A DNA stretch of 64,000 nucleotides from Streptomyces sp. NRRL F-2664 (GCF_000719345.1 NZ_JOFX01000002.1:62001-126000); one strand, 5' to 3'; counted from the stretch's first letter, positions 44,139 through 53,827 are shown. Numbers and translations are program-made. Notes: generated by a model not told the origin, from the sequence alone.

Positions 44139-45563
44139 TCAGAGGGCTCCCTTCCGGGCCAGACGGGCGTACCAGTGGGCGCTGGAGCGCGGTGTGCGGA
44201 CCTGGGTGTCGTAGTCCACGTGCACGATGCCGAAGCGCTTGCTGTACCCGTAGGACCATTCGAAGTTGTCCAGCAGCGACCAGAGGAAGTAGCCGCCCAC
44301 GGGGGCGCCGTCCGCCAGCGCGCGGTGGACGGTGGCCAGGTGGGCCTCCAGGTAGGCGATCCGCTGCGGGTCGTGCAGGTCCGGGGCGTAGGCCGCGCCG
44401 TTCTCGGTGACCATCAGCGGCAGGCCGGGCGCCTCGCGGGTGAAGCGCATCAACAGGTCGTACAAGCCGGTCGGGTCGATGGACCAGCCCATGTCGGTCT
44501 GTTCGCCCGGGGGCTGGTGGAAGGCGACGGTGTCTGCGGCGGGCCAGGGGGAGTGGGCCGTGGCGCCGTGGCCGTCGGCGCGCGGGCCGTTGCCGTCCGG
44601 GGCTGCCGATACCACCGCCGGCGTGTAGTAGTTCACGCCGAGGAAGTCCAGCGGCTGGTGGATCAGCGCCTCGTCGCCGGTACGGACGAACGACCAGTTC
44701 GTCAGGGCGGCTGTGTCCTCCATCAGGTCCTGGGGGTAGGCGCCGTGCAGCAGGGGCCCGGTGAAGACGCGGTTGGCGAGCGCGTCGATCCGGCGGGCCG
44801 CGTCCAGGTCGGCGGCCGAGCCGGTCAGCGGGCGCACCGCGCTCGGGTTGAGTGCGATGCCGACCCGGGTGCGGGCCGGCAGGGCCGCTGCGGCCAGGCC
44901 GTGGGCGAGGTTGAGGTGGTGGGCGGCCCGCAGCGAGTCGACGGGCGAGGTGCGGCCGGGGGCGTGCACGCCGGAGGCGTAGCCGAGGAAGGCGCTGCAC
45001 CAGGGCTCGTTGAGGGTGGTCCACAGATCCACGCGGTCGGCGAGGGCGTCGGCGACCTGCCCTGCGTACTGGGCGAAGGCGTAGGCCGTCTCCCGCTCGG
45101 GCCAGCCGCCCGCGTCCTCCAGCTCCTGCGGGAGGTCCCAGTGGTAGAGGGTCACGCAGGGCCGGATGCCGTGGGCGAGCAGCTCGTCGACGAGTGCGTC
45201 GTAGAAGCCGAGCCCGCCGGCGAGAACGCGCGGCCAGGACACGGAGAACCGGTAGGCGCCGAGCCCCAGTTCGGCCATGAGTGCGACGTCCTCGCGCCAC
45301 AGGCGGTGGTGGTCGACCGCGACGTCGCCGGTGTGGCCGCCGTACACCTTGCCCGGGGTGCGGCAGAAGGTGTCCCAGATGGACGGCCCGCGCAGGGCGG
45401 CCGCGCCCTCGATCTGGAAGGCCGCCGTGGCCGTGCCCCACAGGAACCCGTCGGGGAAACGGAGTTCTCCGCCGCCCGGGTCCGTCGCGTTGGCCGTGTG
45501 CGCCGCGGCGGAGGCGGGTGATGTGTGCGCCGCGTCCGCCGCGTGCGTCGGGGTGTCAGTCAT
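44139..45563 (-). CDS. bglC: GH1 beta-glucosidase (cellobiose/cello-oligosaccharide hydrolase)
   Basis: 474 aa, cytoplasmic. GH1 motifs: [15 protein letters not shown] start, acid/base Glu in [15 protein letters not shown], nucleophile Glu in VTENGAAY, and [26 protein letters not shown] ~35-residue Ala/Thr/His-rich N-terminal tail precedes the domain. The ATG overlaps the stop of the upstream permease gene (ATGA), so it is the last gene of the ceb operon and splits imported cellobiose. Gene order matches the cebEFG-bglC locus known in Streptomyces. Confidence 0.95.
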   Translation of the reverse strand: MTDTPTHAADAAHTSPASAAAHTANATDPGGGELRFPDGFLWGTATAAFQIEGAAALRGPSIWDTFCRTPGKVYGGHTGDVAVDHHRLWREDVALMAELGLGAYRFSVSWPRVLAGGLGFYDALVDELLAHGIRPCVTLYHWDLPQELEDAGGWPERETAYAFAQYAGQVADALADRVDLWTTLNEPWCSAFLGYASGVHAPGRTSPVDSLRAAHHLNLAHGLAAAALPARTRVGIALNPSAVRPLTGSAADLDAARRIDALANRVFTGPLLHGAYPQDLMEDTAALTNWSFVRTGDEALIHQPLDFLGVNYYTPAVVSAAPDGNGPRADGHGATAHSPWPAADTVAFHQPPGEQTDMGWSIDPTGLYDLLMRFTREAPGLPLMVTENGAAYAPDLHDPQRIAYLEAHLATVHRALADGAPVGGYFLWSLLDNFEWSYGYSKRFGIVHVDYDTQVRTPRSSAHWYARLARKGAL

Positions 45564-46384
45564 CCCTTTACCGCTCCCTGCATGATGCCGCCGACGATCT
45601 GGCGGCCGAAGACGAGGAACACCAGCAGCAGCGGGAGCGTGCCCAGGAGCGCACCCGCCATGATCACCGACTGGTCGGGGATGTAGCCCCGGCCCAGCCC
45701 GGTGAGGGCCACCTGCACCGTCGGGCTGCCGTTCTGGGTCAGCGCGACGATCGGCCAGAAGAAGTCGTTCCAGGACATGACGAAGGTCAGCATCCCGAGC
45801 ACCGCCATCGCCGGCCGGGCTGCGGGGAAGACCACGTGCCACATGACCCGCAGGGAACTCGCCCCGTCGGTGCGGGCGGCCTCCACCAGTTCCGTCGGCA
45901 GCGCGTGCACCAGGTACTGGCGCATGAAGAACACCCCGAAGGCGCACACCAGCGACGGCAGGACCACCGCCTGCAGCCGGTCGGTCCACGACAGCTTCGC
46001 GATCAGCATGTACAGCGGCACCACGCTCAGCTGCGGCGGGATCAGCATCGTCCCCACGACCAGCGCCATCAGCATCCGGCGGCCGCGGAAGCGGAGTTTG
46101 GCGAAGGCGAAGCCCGCCAGCGTGGAGAACAGGACCGTCCCGACGGTGACCGTGCCCGCCACGATCACCGTGTTCAGCAGGGCCGTGCCCATGTTGGCGT
46201 CGGTCCAGGCGATCTGCAGATTGCGCCCCAGGTTCCCGCCGAACCAGAACGGCGGCGGGGTCTGCGCCAGGCGCGTGTTGGTGCGGGACGCCGCGATCGC
46301 CGTCCACACCAGCGGGAAGAGCGAACCGGCCGTGAAGAGGGCGAGCACCACATAGGTGAGCCGGCCCGCGCGCAGCGATCTCAT
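45560..46384 (-). CDS. cebG: Cello-oligosaccharide ABC permease CebG
   Basis: 274 aa, MalG-type permease with six spans. The EAA loop reads [23 protein letters not shown] 46384 overlaps the CebF stop and its own stop overlaps the bglC start, so translation is linked in both directions. No ATPase is encoded in the operon; in Streptomyces the shared ATPase MsiK serves this importer. Confidence 0.95.
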   Translation of the reverse strand: MRSLRAGRLTYVVLALFTAGSLFPLVWTAIAASRTNTRLAQTPPPFWFGGNLGRNLQIAWTDANMGTALLNTVIVAGTVTVGTVLFSTLAGFAFAKLRFRGRRMLMALVVGTMLIPPQLSVVPLYMLIAKLSWTDRLQAVVLPSLVCAFGVFFMRQYLVHALPTELVEAARTDGASSLRVMWHVVFPAARPAMAVLGMLTFVMSWNDFFWPIVALTQNGSPTVQVALTGLGRGYIPDQSVIMAGALLGTLPLLLVFLVFGRQIVGGIMQGAVKG

Positions 46385-47376
46385 CGCGCATCCCCCCGTC
46401 CGCGCAGCAGCCGCGCCGCCCCCGCGATCAGCAGCAGGATCAGGAACATCGCCCAGGCGATCGCGGAGGCCCGCCCCAGGTGCAGGTTCACCCAGCCCTG
46501 CTCGTACAGGTACAGCCCGAGCGTCTGGAACTGGTGGTCCGAGCCGCCCGTCGCGCCCGCCCCGCCGTTGAACAGCAGCGGCTCGCCGAAGAGCTGGGTC
46601 GCCCCGATCGTCGACACCACGCACGTGAAGAGGATCGTCGGCCGCAGCGAGGGCACGGTGACGTGCAGGAACTGCTGCCAGCGCGAGGCGCCGTCCAGTG
46701 CGGCCGACTCGTACAGCTCGCCCGGTACGGCCTGCATGGCCGCCAGGTAGATCAGCGCGTTGTAACCCGTCCACCGCCAGATGACGATGGTCGAGACCGC
46801 CAACTGGGAGGCGAAGGTGCCGTTCTGCCAGTCCACCGGCCCGAGGCCGACCCCCGACAGTACCCAGTTGATCATCCCGTAGTCCCGGCCGAAGAGCAGC
46901 ACGAAGACGAGCGTGGCCGCCGCCACCGAGGTGGCGTACGGGGTGAGCACGGCGACCCGGAAGAACGCCGAGCCCCGCAGTCGGTAGTTGAGCAGATGGG
47001 CCACGCCCAGCGCGATCGCCAGCTGCGGCACCGTCGACAGCAGGCCGATCGTGACGGTGTTGCGCAGCGCGTTCCAGAAGAACTCGTCGTCCCACAGGCG
47101 GGTGAAGTTGCGCAGGCCCACCCACGTCATGGCATCCGGATCGGTGAGCTCCACCTGGTGCAGCGCCGCCCAGCCCGTGTACAGCAGCGGGAACAGCCCG
47201 AAGGCGGCGAAGAAGAGGAAGAAGGGCGCCACGAAGGCGTACGGGCTCCAGCGCAGGTCCCAGCGGTAGCGGCGCGAGCGCCACACCTGGCCCCGGCGGC
47301 CCCGGCCGCCCCCCTCCGCCGCCGGCCGCTCGGGCGCGGCGGCGGAGGGGGGCAGGAGTGCCGTCTCGTCCGTCAC
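46381..47376 (-). CDS. cebF: Cello-oligosaccharide ABC permease CebF
   Basis: 331 aa, MalF-type permease. Basic N-terminal tail (~45 residues), six membrane spans, and EAA loop [25 protein letters not shown]. The GTG start (GTGACGGACGAG) follows the binding-protein gene by 7 bases. It is the second channel subunit of the cebEFG importer. Confidence 0.95.
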   Translation of the reverse strand: MTDETALLPPSAAAPERPAAEGGGRGRRGQVWRSRRYRWDLRWSPYAFVAPFFLFFAAFGLFPLLYTGWAALHQVELTDPDAMTWVGLRNFTRLWDDEFFWNALRNTVTIGLLSTVPQLAIALGVAHLLNYRLRGSAFFRVAVLTPYATSVAAATLVFVLLFGRDYGMINWVLSGVGLGPVDWQNGTFASQLAVSTIVIWRWTGYNALIYLAAMQAVPGELYESAALDGASRWQQFLHVTVPSLRPTILFTCVVSTIGATQLFGEPLLFNGGAGATGGSDHQFQTLGLYLYEQGWVNLHLGRASAIAWAMFLILLLIAGAARLLRGRGDAR

Positions 47377-47383
47377 CGGCGCC

Positions 47384-48733
47384 TCACTGGTCCAGGGCGT
47401 TGTCGATGGCCTTCACCGCGGCCTCCCAGCCCTCCTGCGGGCTGCGGCCCTTCTGGTCGACCTGGAGCATCCCGATGTCCGCCAGGTTCTGCGCGATCAC
47501 GAGGTCCTTCGGGCCGACCACCGTCACCGGCACCCCCTGGGCCGCCTTGGAGAAGATCTCCCCGATCGGGGCCCCGCCGAAGTACGCGTGCTTCGCCCCC
47601 GACACCGCCGGCAGCTTGTACGCGGCGCTCGCGCTCGGGAAGCTGCCCCGCTTCTCGAAGAGCTTCGCCTGCTGCTCCGGAGCCGTCAGCCAGGCCGCCA
47701 GCTTGGCCGCCGCCTCGGCGTTCTTGCCGGCCTTCGGGACCACCAGGAAGGAACCGCCCCAGTTGCTGGGCTTCGGTGCCTGCGCCACGTCCCACTTGTC
47801 CTTGCCCGACGGGCCCGCCTTGTCCTGGATGTAGCCGAGCATCCAGGCCGGGCAGGAGACCGTGGCGAAGGCGCCGTTGGCGAAGCCCTGGTCCCAGCCC
47901 GGGGTGAACTGCTGCAGCTTGGCGCTGAGCCCCTCGGTGGCGAAGGACGCCGCCAGGTCGAACGCCCCGCGCACCGCCGGGTTGGTCTTGTAGACGACCT
48001 TGCCCTGCTCGTCGTAGAAGCGCTGGGCGCTGCTGCCGGTCACCGCGGCCATGACACCCGACGCCGAGTCCACGAAGGCCTTGCCGTCGCCCGCCTTGGC
48101 CTTGTACGCCTTGCCGGTCTCCAGGTACTTGTTCCAGTCGCCCGCCCACAGCGCGCCGACCGCCTCCCGGTCCGAGGGCAGCCCGGCCGCCTCGAACAGG
48201 TCCTTGCGGTAGCAGATGCCCTGCGGGCCTATGTCGGTGCCGAGGCCGACCGTGGCGCCGCCCTTCGCGGCGGGCGCCGTGCCCTGCGCCCACTTCCAGG
48301 GCAGGTACGCGGCCTTGTCCACGCCGGCCACCTTGCCCAGGTCCACCAGCTTGTCGGCCTGGGTGGCGGTGATCTCGGCGATGTTGTTCACCTCGACGGC
48401 CTGGATGTCGGCGAGCCCGCTGCCCGTCCCCAGGTGCGTCAGGAGCTGGGGGTAGTAGTTCTCGTTGCGTTCGATGGAGGTCTGCTCGATGCGGATCCCC
48501 GGGTTCTGCGCCATGTACTCGTCGTAGAGCCCGGCCTCCTGAAGGCCGAAGGCCCCGAAGACGCCCACGGTCAGGGTGGTCCCTCCCTTTCCGCCGGCGG
48601 AGGCGCCCGGCTTCGGGTCCGTCTCGGGGTCCTGCGCGCACCCGGCGAGCAGCAGTGCGGCGGCGCCCATCGAGGCGACGGCCGTGACGAGGGTTCTTCG
48701 GGCTCGCGCTCGGGCGGGGGGCTGGGCTCGCAT
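47384..48733 (-). CDS. cebE: Cello-oligosaccharide-binding lipoprotein CebE
   Basis: 449 aa. The ATG at 48733 has GGGAGGA upstream and gives a signal peptide ending in lipobox LAGC (ALLLAGCAQD). The mature part is a family 1 solute-binding fold: GGTTLTVGVFGAFGLQEAGL, TGSGLADIQAVEVNNIAEI, and a C-terminal PEGWEAAVKAIDNAL-like helix. It captures cellobiose/cellotriose outside the cell and is the first gene of the operon, next to a perfect CebR box. Longer in-frame starts run through cebR and are shadows. Confidence 0.95.
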   Translation of the reverse strand: MRAQPPARARARRTLVTAVASMGAAALLLAGCAQDPETDPKPGASAGGKGGTTLTVGVFGAFGLQEAGLYDEYMAQNPGIRIEQTSIERNENYYPQLLTHLGTGSGLADIQAVEVNNIAEITATQADKLVDLGKVAGVDKAAYLPWKWAQGTAPAAKGGATVGLGTDIGPQGICYRKDLFEAAGLPSDREAVGALWAGDWNKYLETGKAYKAKAGDGKAFVDSASGVMAAVTGSSAQRFYDEQGKVVYKTNPAVRGAFDLAASFATEGLSAKLQQFTPGWDQGFANGAFATVSCPAWMLGYIQDKAGPSGKDKWDVAQAPKPSNWGGSFLVVPKAGKNAEAAAKLAAWLTAPEQQAKLFEKRGSFPSASAAYKLPAVSGAKHAYFGGAPIGEIFSKAAQGVPVTVVGPKDLVIAQNLADIGMLQVDQKGRSPQEGWEAAVKAIDNALDQ

Positions 48734-48786
48734 GGTTCCTCCCTGAAGGGGTGGGCGACAACGTGGGGGTGTCGTGTGACACAGTG

Positions 48787-48800
48787 TGGGAGCGCTCCCA
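48787..48800. promoter_or_regulatory. CebR operator
   Basis: TGGGAGCGCTCCCA is the exact 14-bp palindrome known as the CebR binding site. It is extended to 18 bp (48785-48802) by flanking matches. It lies between divergent cebE and cebR, 54 bases before cebE and 39 before cebR. Confidence 0.93.
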
Positions 48801-48838
48801 CAGTAGTCAAGGGGTAGATTCACAACCGGGAGGAAGCC

Positions 48839-49882
48839 ATGAACGGGCATGGGCGCAGTGGGGGACGGCCGACGCTGGAAGAGGTCGCGGCACGCGCCGG
48901 CGTCGGGCGCGGCACCGTGTCCCGGGTGATCAACGGGTCCTCCAAGGTCAGCGAGCGGACGAGGGCCGCCGTCGAGGCCGCCGTGACCGAGCTGGGGTAC
49001 GTACCGAACCGGGCGGCCCGGGCCCTCGCGGCCAACCGCAACGACGCCATCGCGCTCGTGATCCCCGAGCCCGAGGCCCGCTTCTTCGCGGAGCCGTACT
49101 TCTCCGAGGTGGTCCGCGGCGTCGGGGCCGCCCTCGCGGAGACCGACATCCAGCTCGTCCTCACCCTGGCCGGGAGCGACCGGGAGCGGCGCCGCCTCGC
49201 GCAGTACCTGTCCGGGCACCGCGTCGACGGCGTCCTGCTCGTCTCCGTCCACGCCGGGGACCCGCTGCCGGAACTGCTGGCCGAGCTCGGCATCCCCACC
49301 GTGATCAGCGGCCGCCGCTCCGCCGCCGAGACGCTGCCCTGCGTGGACTCCGACAACCTGGAGGGCGCCGCAGAGGCCGTACGCCACCTGCTCGACCGGG
49401 GGCGCCGTACGATCGCCACGATCACCGGCCCGCTGGACGTGTACGGGGCCCACTGCCGGCTCGACGGCTACCGGCAGGCCCTGGCCGCCGCGGGCCGGCC
49501 CGTCGACGAGCGGCTGGTCGCGGTCGCCGACTTCACCGAGGAGGGCGGCCGCCGGGCCATGCGCGAGCTGCTGGAACGCAGCCCCTCCCTCGACGCGGTC
49601 TTCGCCTCCTCGGACGTCATGGCGGCGGGGGCCCGGCGGGAGCTGCGTGCGGCCGGCCGAAGGATCCCGCAGGACGTGGCCCTGGTCGGCTTCGACGACT
49701 CGGTGCTGGCCCGGCACATGGACCCGCCGCTGACCAGCGTCCGCCAGCCGATCGAGGAGATGGGCCGGACCATGGCGAGGATGCTGCTGGAGCGCGTCGC
49801 GGGGCGGCGGGGGAGCTCCGCCGGCGCGGGCGGGCCCGCGGTCGTCCTGCAGAACAGACTGGTGGTCCGGGAGTCGTCCTGA
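48839..49882 (+). CDS. cebR: LacI-family cellobiose-responsive repressor CebR
   Basis: 347 aa. N-terminal LacI helix-turn-helix PTLEEVAARAGVGRGTVSRVINGSSKVSERTRAAV, then a periplasmic-binding-protein-like effector domain (ALVIPEPEARFFAEPYFSEVVRGV, DAVFASSDVMAAGARRELRAAGRRIPQDVALVGFDDS). It represses cebEFG-bglC until cellobiose or cellotriose binds, as known for S. griseus and S. scabies. GGGAGGA lies seven bases before its ATG, and a perfect box lies directly upstream, so it probably also controls itself. Confidence 0.95.
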   Translation: MNGHGRSGGRPTLEEVAARAGVGRGTVSRVINGSSKVSERTRAAVEAAVTELGYVPNRAARALAANRNDAIALVIPEPEARFFAEPYFSEVVRGVGAALAETDIQLVLTLAGSDRERRRLAQYLSGHRVDGVLLVSVHAGDPLPELLAELGIPTVISGRRSAAETLPCVDSDNLEGAAEAVRHLLDRGRRTIATITGPLDVYGAHCRLDGYRQALAAAGRPVDERLVAVADFTEEGGRRAMRELLERSPSLDAVFASSDVMAAGARRELRAAGRRIPQDVALVGFDDSVLARHMDPPLTSVRQPIEEMGRTMARMLLERVAGRRGSSAGAGGPAVVLQNRLVVRESS

Positions 49883-49950
49883 CCGTAGCGGCGCCGGACT
49901 CGCGGCAGGCGACCACTCCCCGGCCCGCGGACGGCAACCCCCGACATGCA

Positions 49951-49986
49951 GAAGGCCCCGGTCCGCTTTCGCGTACCGGGGCCTTC
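49951..49986. terminator. Bidirectional terminator between cebR and tRNA-His
   Basis: GAAGGCCCCGGT and ACCGGGGCCTTC pair perfectly over 12 bp around a 12-base loop. Confidence 0.75.
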
Positions 49987-49992
49987 CCGCAG

Positions 49993-50066
49993 GGTGAGTG
50001 ACGGGACTTGAACCCGCGGCCACCTGGACCACAACCAGGTGCTCTACCAGCTGAGCTACACCCACC
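49993..50066 (-). tRNA. tRNA-His (anticodon GTG)
   Basis: Minus-strand cloverleaf: acceptor GTGGGTG/CACTCAC, with the extra G(-1) opposite C73 that marks tRNA-His, anticodon loop TTGTGGT (anticodon GTG), and T-loop GGTTCAAGTCC. CCA is not encoded in full. Confidence 0.96.
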
Positions 50067-50070
50067 ATGT

Positions 50071-50089
50071 CCGGTCGGAAACCGACCGG
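50071..50089. terminator. Short hairpin between ornA and tRNA-His
   Basis: CCGGTCGG-AAA-CCGACCGG, a perfect 8-bp stem with a 3-base loop. It could end the ornA transcript or set the tRNA 5' leader. Confidence 0.45.
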
Positions 50090-50169
50090 CCGAAGAAAAG
50101 GGTACAGGGTCCGGGAGGGTGCTCGCTCCACCCTTTCCCGCACCCCCTCCGGATGGACGGCGGGCGGAG

Positions 50170-50772
50170 CTACGCGCCCGGCGCCGTGTGCTTGGCGGCG
50201 ATGCTGCGGGCGGTGTCCGAATCGGGCCCCGGCTGCGGCACGAAGACCGCCTCCCGGTAGTAGCGCAGCTCGGTGATGGAGTCCTTGATGTCCGCCAGCG
50301 CCCGGTGGTTGCCGTTCTTCGGGGGGCTGTTGAAATACGCCCGCGGGTACCAGCGGCGCGCCAGCTCCTTGACCGAGGACACGTCCACGATCCGGTAGTG
50401 CAGATAGCTCTCCAGCGCGGCCATGTCGCGGAGCAGGAAGCCGCGGTCGGTGCCGACCGAGTTCCCGCAGAGCGGCGCCTTGCGCGGCTCCTTCACGTGC
50501 TCCCGCACGTAGGCCAGGACCTGCGCCTCGGCATCCGCGAGGGTGGTCCCGCCGGCCAGCTCGTCGAGCAGGCCGGAGGCGGTGTGCATCTCGCGCACCA
50601 CGTCGGGCATGGTCTCCAGGGCCGCGTCCGGCGGGCGGATCACGATGTCCACGCCCTCGCCGAGCACGTTGAGTTCCGAGTCGGTGACCAGCGCGGCCAC
50701 CTCGATAAGTGCGTCGTCCGTCAACGAGAGCCCGGTCATCTCGCAGTCGATCCACACCATGCGATCGTTCAT
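50170..50772 (-). CDS. orn: Oligoribonuclease
   Basis: 200 aa, the length known for Streptomyces OrnA. DEDDh exonuclease motifs: WIDCEMTGL (Asp, Glu), [15 protein letters not shown] (Asp), and [11 protein letters not shown] (His, Asp). It degrades 2-5-nt RNA and pGpG, linking it to c-di-GMP turnover. The ATG at 50772 (MNDRMVWID) is favoured over one three codons upstream. It lies downstream of adpA on the same strand, the arrangement known in Streptomyces. Confidence 0.96.
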   Translation of the reverse strand: MNDRMVWIDCEMTGLSLTDDALIEVAALVTDSELNVLGEGVDIVIRPPDAALETMPDVVREMHTASGLLDELAGGTTLADAEAQVLAYVREHVKEPRKAPLCGNSVGTDRGFLLRDMAALESYLHYRIVDVSSVKELARRWYPRAYFNSPPKNGNHRALADIKDSITELRYYREAVFVPQPGPDSDTARSIAAKHTAPGA

Positions 50773-50783
50773 GTGTCCCACCT

Positions 50784-50813
50784 TATGCGGTCCCCTGCGG
50801 AGCGGACCGCATA
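50784..50813. promoter_or_regulatory. Inverted repeat directly upstream of ornA
   Basis: TATGCGGTCC and GGACCGCATA are perfect inverted copies around a 10-base spacer, ending 12 bases before the ATG. As RNA it would form a hairpin in the leader; as DNA it could be an operator. Confidence 0.5.
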
Positions 50814-50818
50814 TGCGG

Positions 50819-50854
50819 AAGGTCCCCCATCGGCGGTGACCGGTGGGGGACCTT
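50819..50854. terminator. Terminator after adpA
   Basis: AAGGTCCCCCA pairs with TGGGGGACCTT across a 14-base loop just after the adpA stop. The ornA inverted repeat follows at once, so ornA probably has its own promoter. Confidence 0.65.
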
Positions 50855-50877
50855 CGCTGTCGTACCCGTGGTGCGCC

Positions 50878-52050
50878 CTACGCGTGTTCCCGCAGGACCC
50901 GGCCCGGGGAGTAGAGCTCCGTCACCGTCGGACCCGCCGCCGCCAGGGCCGCCGCGGCCCGGTGCGGCTGCGGAGTGCGCTGGTGCGGGACCGGTCCGCC
51001 CGAGATCTCCGAGACCTGCGCCACGTCGGCCTGCGGGCGGCGCGCACGGTAGGCGGAGCGGTAGGCGGCCGGGGAGGACCCCAGCTGCCGCCGGAAGTGG
51101 CCGCGCAGGGCGACCGGCGAGCGGAACCCGCAGCGGCCGGCGACCTCGTCGACCGAGTAGTCGGAGGTCTCCAGCAGCCGCTGTGCCTGGAGCACCCGCT
51201 GGGTGATCAGCCACTGCAGCGGCGCGCTGCCGGTGAGCGAGCGGAACCGCCGGTCGAAGGTGCGCCTGCTCATGTACGCGCGGGCGGCGAGGGTCTCCAC
51301 GTCGAACTGCTCGTGGAGGTGTTCCAGCGCCCAGGCGACCACCTCGGCCAGCGGGTCGGCGCCGATCTCCTCCGGCAGCGACCGGTCGAGGTAGCGCTCC
51401 TGGCCGCCCGTACGGCGCGGCGGTACGACGAGCCTGCGGGCCAGGGCCCCGGCCGCCTCGCTGCCGTGGTCGGTGCGCACGATGTGCAGGCACAGGTCGA
51501 TGCCGGCCGCCGTGCCCGCGGAGGTGAGCACGTCGCCGTCGTCGACGAACAGTTCGCGCGGGTCGACATGGACGGACGGGTAGCGCTTGGCCAGCGTCGG
51601 CGCGTACATCCAGTGCGTCGTCGCGGGCCGGCCGTCCAGCAGACCGGCGGCCGCGAGCACGAAGGCCCCGGTGCACAGTCCGACGATCCGGGCCCCCTCC
51701 TCGTGCGCCAGACGCAGTGCGTCCAGCGCCTCGGGAGGCGGCGGTGAAGTGATGGAGCGCCAGGCGGGAACGACGACCGTGCCTGCCCGGGCGATCGCCT
51801 CCAACCCGTACGGCGCGGTCAGTTCGAGTCCGCCGGTGGTCCTCAGCGGACCGTCCTCACCGGCGCACACGAGCAGTCGGTAGCGTGGAACTCCCGCGTC
51901 CTGCCGGTCGATGCCGAACACGGAGAGTGGAATGGAACTCTCGAAGATCGGTCCGCCGCTGAAGAGCAGCACCGCGACGATCTCCCTGCGGCGACGCCCC
52001 GCGAGCTTCCTGCCGGCGTCCGCGACGACGGCGGTGGAATCCTGGCTCAT
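50878..52050 (-). CDS. adpA: AraC-family developmental regulator AdpA
   Basis: 390 aa. Residues ~25-200 are a ThiJ/PfpI-like dimerisation domain (EIVAVLLFSGGPIFESSIPLSVFG, IVGLCTGAFVLAAAGLLDGRPATTHW); residues ~235-330 are the AraC/XylS DNA-binding domain (ARAYMSRRTFDRRFRSLTGSAPLQWLI, VDEVAGRCGFRSPVALRGHFRRQLG). Over both domains it follows the AdpA sequence as I remember it from S. coelicolor. AdpA switches on aerial growth and antibiotic genes. Reading the complete gene I found no TTA codon, whereas characterised adpA genes carry one between the domains. Confidence 0.97.
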   Translation of the reverse strand: MSQDSTAVVADAGRKLAGRRRREIVAVLLFSGGPIFESSIPLSVFGIDRQDAGVPRYRLLVCAGEDGPLRTTGGLELTAPYGLEAIARAGTVVVPAWRSITSPPPPEALDALRLAHEEGARIVGLCTGAFVLAAAGLLDGRPATTHWMYAPTLAKRYPSVHVDPRELFVDDGDVLTSAGTAAGIDLCLHIVRTDHGSEAAGALARRLVVPPRRTGGQERYLDRSLPEEIGADPLAEVVAWALEHLHEQFDVETLAARAYMSRRTFDRRFRSLTGSAPLQWLITQRVLQAQRLLETSDYSVDEVAGRCGFRSPVALRGHFRRQLGSSPAAYRSAYRARRPQADVAQVSEISGGPVPHQRTPQPHRAAAALAAAGPTVTELYSPGRVLREHA

Positions 52051-52446
52051 GGCGCTAAGCCCCCCTTGGGTGTCGCGACTCCTTGGTCTGGTCGCACCTG
52101 CACGTTTCCCCTCGGCCTTGCACGTGGATCCCCCGCCGTAAATACATGATCGAATCTACTGCGTCCCGTGGTGTCGGCGTGACAAGTTCAGCACGCAGCG
52201 CTATGTCGACTTCTCAACTTGGCGAAAAGCATTCGATCAGGAAGGGTTCCACTCCGCTACCCGGGTGGGAAGCGCGGAGCGCGGCTGTGGCCAGTACCCG
52301 TAGGGCCGGAACGCCCCCCGTCGAATGTCGTCGCTGGTGGTGGGCGGGTCGGGGGAACATTCCGGCAAGGAGGCCACCCTGCCGGGAAGTTGGCTGAAAA
52401 CGAGCGGGTGTGGGTGTGCGAATGAGTCAGCCGTGCGGGGCCCGGG
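52051..52446. other. 396-bp region upstream of adpA, no gene seen
   Basis: Less GC-rich than its surroundings (GTAAATACATGATCGAATC near 52140; AGCATTCGATCAGGAAGG near 52230). A long leader with several protein-binding sites is known for adpA in other species and is expected here. I found no clear ribosome site with an open frame and no exact match to the known autoregulator-receptor site. Confidence 0.65.
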
Positions 52447-52872
52447 TCACTCGTGCGGGGAGGCGGACCCGGAGGTGCGGCAGCCGTGGCGGCCCCCGCC
52501 CGCTGCGCGCGAGTGCCGGCGGCGGTGCGCCGACAGGGGCCGCTCCTGCGCCCGGACCCGGGCCGCGGCCCGTTCCGAATGGCGCAGGAGGACCAGGCAG
52601 GCCGCCGTGACGACGAACAGGCCGAGGGTGGCGACCGCCGCCCCGCCGAGGGACGTCCCGTAGACGACGAGGACGACCGGTACGAGCAGGCAGCTGAAGG
52701 CGGCCCAGCGCACGACGTCGCCCGCGGGGTCGTCGTCGGGGCGCCCCGAGGGCCGCACGGACGGGTGAAGCGACCGGCGCGCAGGGGCGGCGAAGCGCGG
52801 GCCCGGGTCGGGGAAGTGGACGGACTGGGTCGGCTGAGCTGGCTGGTCGGGGTGAACCGGATGGCCGGACAC
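52447..52872 (-). CDS. Hypothetical two-span membrane protein
   Basis: 141 aa. A Pro/His/Gln-rich N-terminal half is followed by two adjoining membrane helices (WAAFSCLLVPVVLVVYGTSL and AAVATLGLFVVTAACLVLL) and a basic C-terminal tail rich in Arg/His. GGAAGAGCCCGCAGG-like sequence precedes the ATG. Not recognised; conserved position next to adpA is expected from S. coelicolor. Confidence 0.75.
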   Translation of the reverse strand: MSGHPVHPDQPAQPTQSVHFPDPGPRFAAPARRSLHPSVRPSGRPDDDPAGDVVRWAAFSCLLVPVVLVVYGTSLGGAAVATLGLFVVTAACLVLLRHSERAAARVRAQERPLSAHRRRHSRAAGGGRHGCRTSGSASPHE

Positions 52873-53195
52873 GGCGTACTCCCTGCGGGCTCTTCCTGAA
52901 CGGTCGGACGCGTGTCCAACGCCGCTCGAAGGGCCTCGGTCACTGCGCGCACGGGTGGCAACGGGGCGCTGCCGTCACTGGCTGTAGGGGACAGCCGACA
53001 TTGCCAAGGCGCGCTCGCTCCGGCATGCTCCCTGGGACGCTCTCCAAGTGCGGCAAGCCCTGGGCAGGACAGGAGTGTCGCCGTACCCTGGTGGGTAAGG
53101 GCTTGGGAAGATGCTTCCCGGACAGAGCTCGGTCACCCTGCGTCGCTGATTTCGCCCCTGTTGCTTCCTCCAAGGACCTCCTCGCCGAGACACCC
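52873..53195. other. 323-bp region before the universal stress protein gene, no gene seen
   Basis: Frames run through it but none has a plausible start, codon bias or protein-like composition. It must contain the divergent promoters. A GGGTAA at 53093 resembles a stress sigma -10 element but lacks a convincing -35 partner. Confidence 0.55.
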
Positions 53196-53729
53196 ATGGC
53201 CGGTCACGAATTCTCCGAACCCGCGGACCGCAAGCGCAAACGCCTCGCCGACCCCGCGTCGGCCGCCGAGCTGCGCGCGGTGGAACAGACACGCTCGCCC
53301 TGCGACCCGGCCTTCCGGCACGGCGTCGTGGTGGGATTCGACGGCTCGACGTCCAGCGAGCGCGCGCTCGCCTACGCGATCGGCATGGCCCGCCGCTCCG
53401 GATCGGGGCTGATCATCGTCCATGTGGCCAACCGGCTGCCCACCACCGTGTGGGCCGGCTGCGAGCCGCCCGTCTTCGTGGACGTGCCGGACCACCGCAC
53501 CGAAGTGCTCGGGCTGGAGCTGGCCTGCGCCGACTACCTGGCGGAAGTGCCGTGGATCCTCGTCGAGCGCGGTGGTGACATCTGCCATGAGCTGGAGGAG
53601 GTCGGCCGGGAGTATTCGGCCGACGCCATCGTGGTCGGCTCCACCCACGGGATCGTGGGCCGGATCTTCGGCTCGGTGGCCGGCCGGCTCGCCAAGCGCG
53701 CACAGCGACCGGTCGTTGTCATTCCGTGA
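53196..53729 (+). CDS. Universal stress protein (UspA family)
   Basis: 177 aa, single domain. Start of the fold VVVGFDGSTSSERALAYAIGMARRSG, and the ATP-loop GSTHGIVGRIFGSVAGRLAKRAQRPVVVIP, a G-x2-G-x9-G-S/T-like pattern. A ~45-residue charged N-terminal tail precedes it. The ATG at 53196 (MAGHEFSEPADRKRKRL) is preferred to the upstream GC-rich frame. Adenine-nucleotide-binding proteins of this family help in stress survival. Neighbours give no further hint. Confidence 0.9.
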   Translation: MAGHEFSEPADRKRKRLADPASAAELRAVEQTRSPCDPAFRHGVVVGFDGSTSSERALAYAIGMARRSGSGLIIVHVANRLPTTVWAGCEPPVFVDVPDHRTEVLGLELACADYLAEVPWILVERGGDICHELEEVGREYSADAIVVGSTHGIVGRIFGSVAGRLAKRAQRPVVVIP

Positions 53730-53752
53730 CCGGTTGTCACGTCGATTGTGCG

Positions 53753-53776
53753 GTTGTGCCCTCGTGTAAAGGGTAG
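53753..53776 (+). promoter_or_regulatory. Possible stress-sigma promoter of the YaaH-family gene
   Basis: GTTG (53753-53756), 14 bases, GGGTAG (53771-53776), close to the GTTT-N14-16-GGGTAC/T pattern of the SigB-like sigma factors. It sits about 50 bases before the start codon. Confidence 0.35.
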
Positions 53777-53827
53777 ATAAATGCTGCTGGGATGCAGCAA
53801 ACAACTGCAGATCGAAGGGAGCCCGCC

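Noticed and set aside
47384-50755. 1123-codon minus frame that would fuse cebE to sequences antisense to cebR and ornA
   Set aside because: Only the part from ATG 48733 is a protein; the rest is the antisense of cebR and neighbours. cebE has a ribosome site and signal peptide at 48733.
53001-53195. Upstream extension of the universal stress protein frame
   Set aside because: No ribosome site or protein-like composition; the fold starts soon after ATG 53196.
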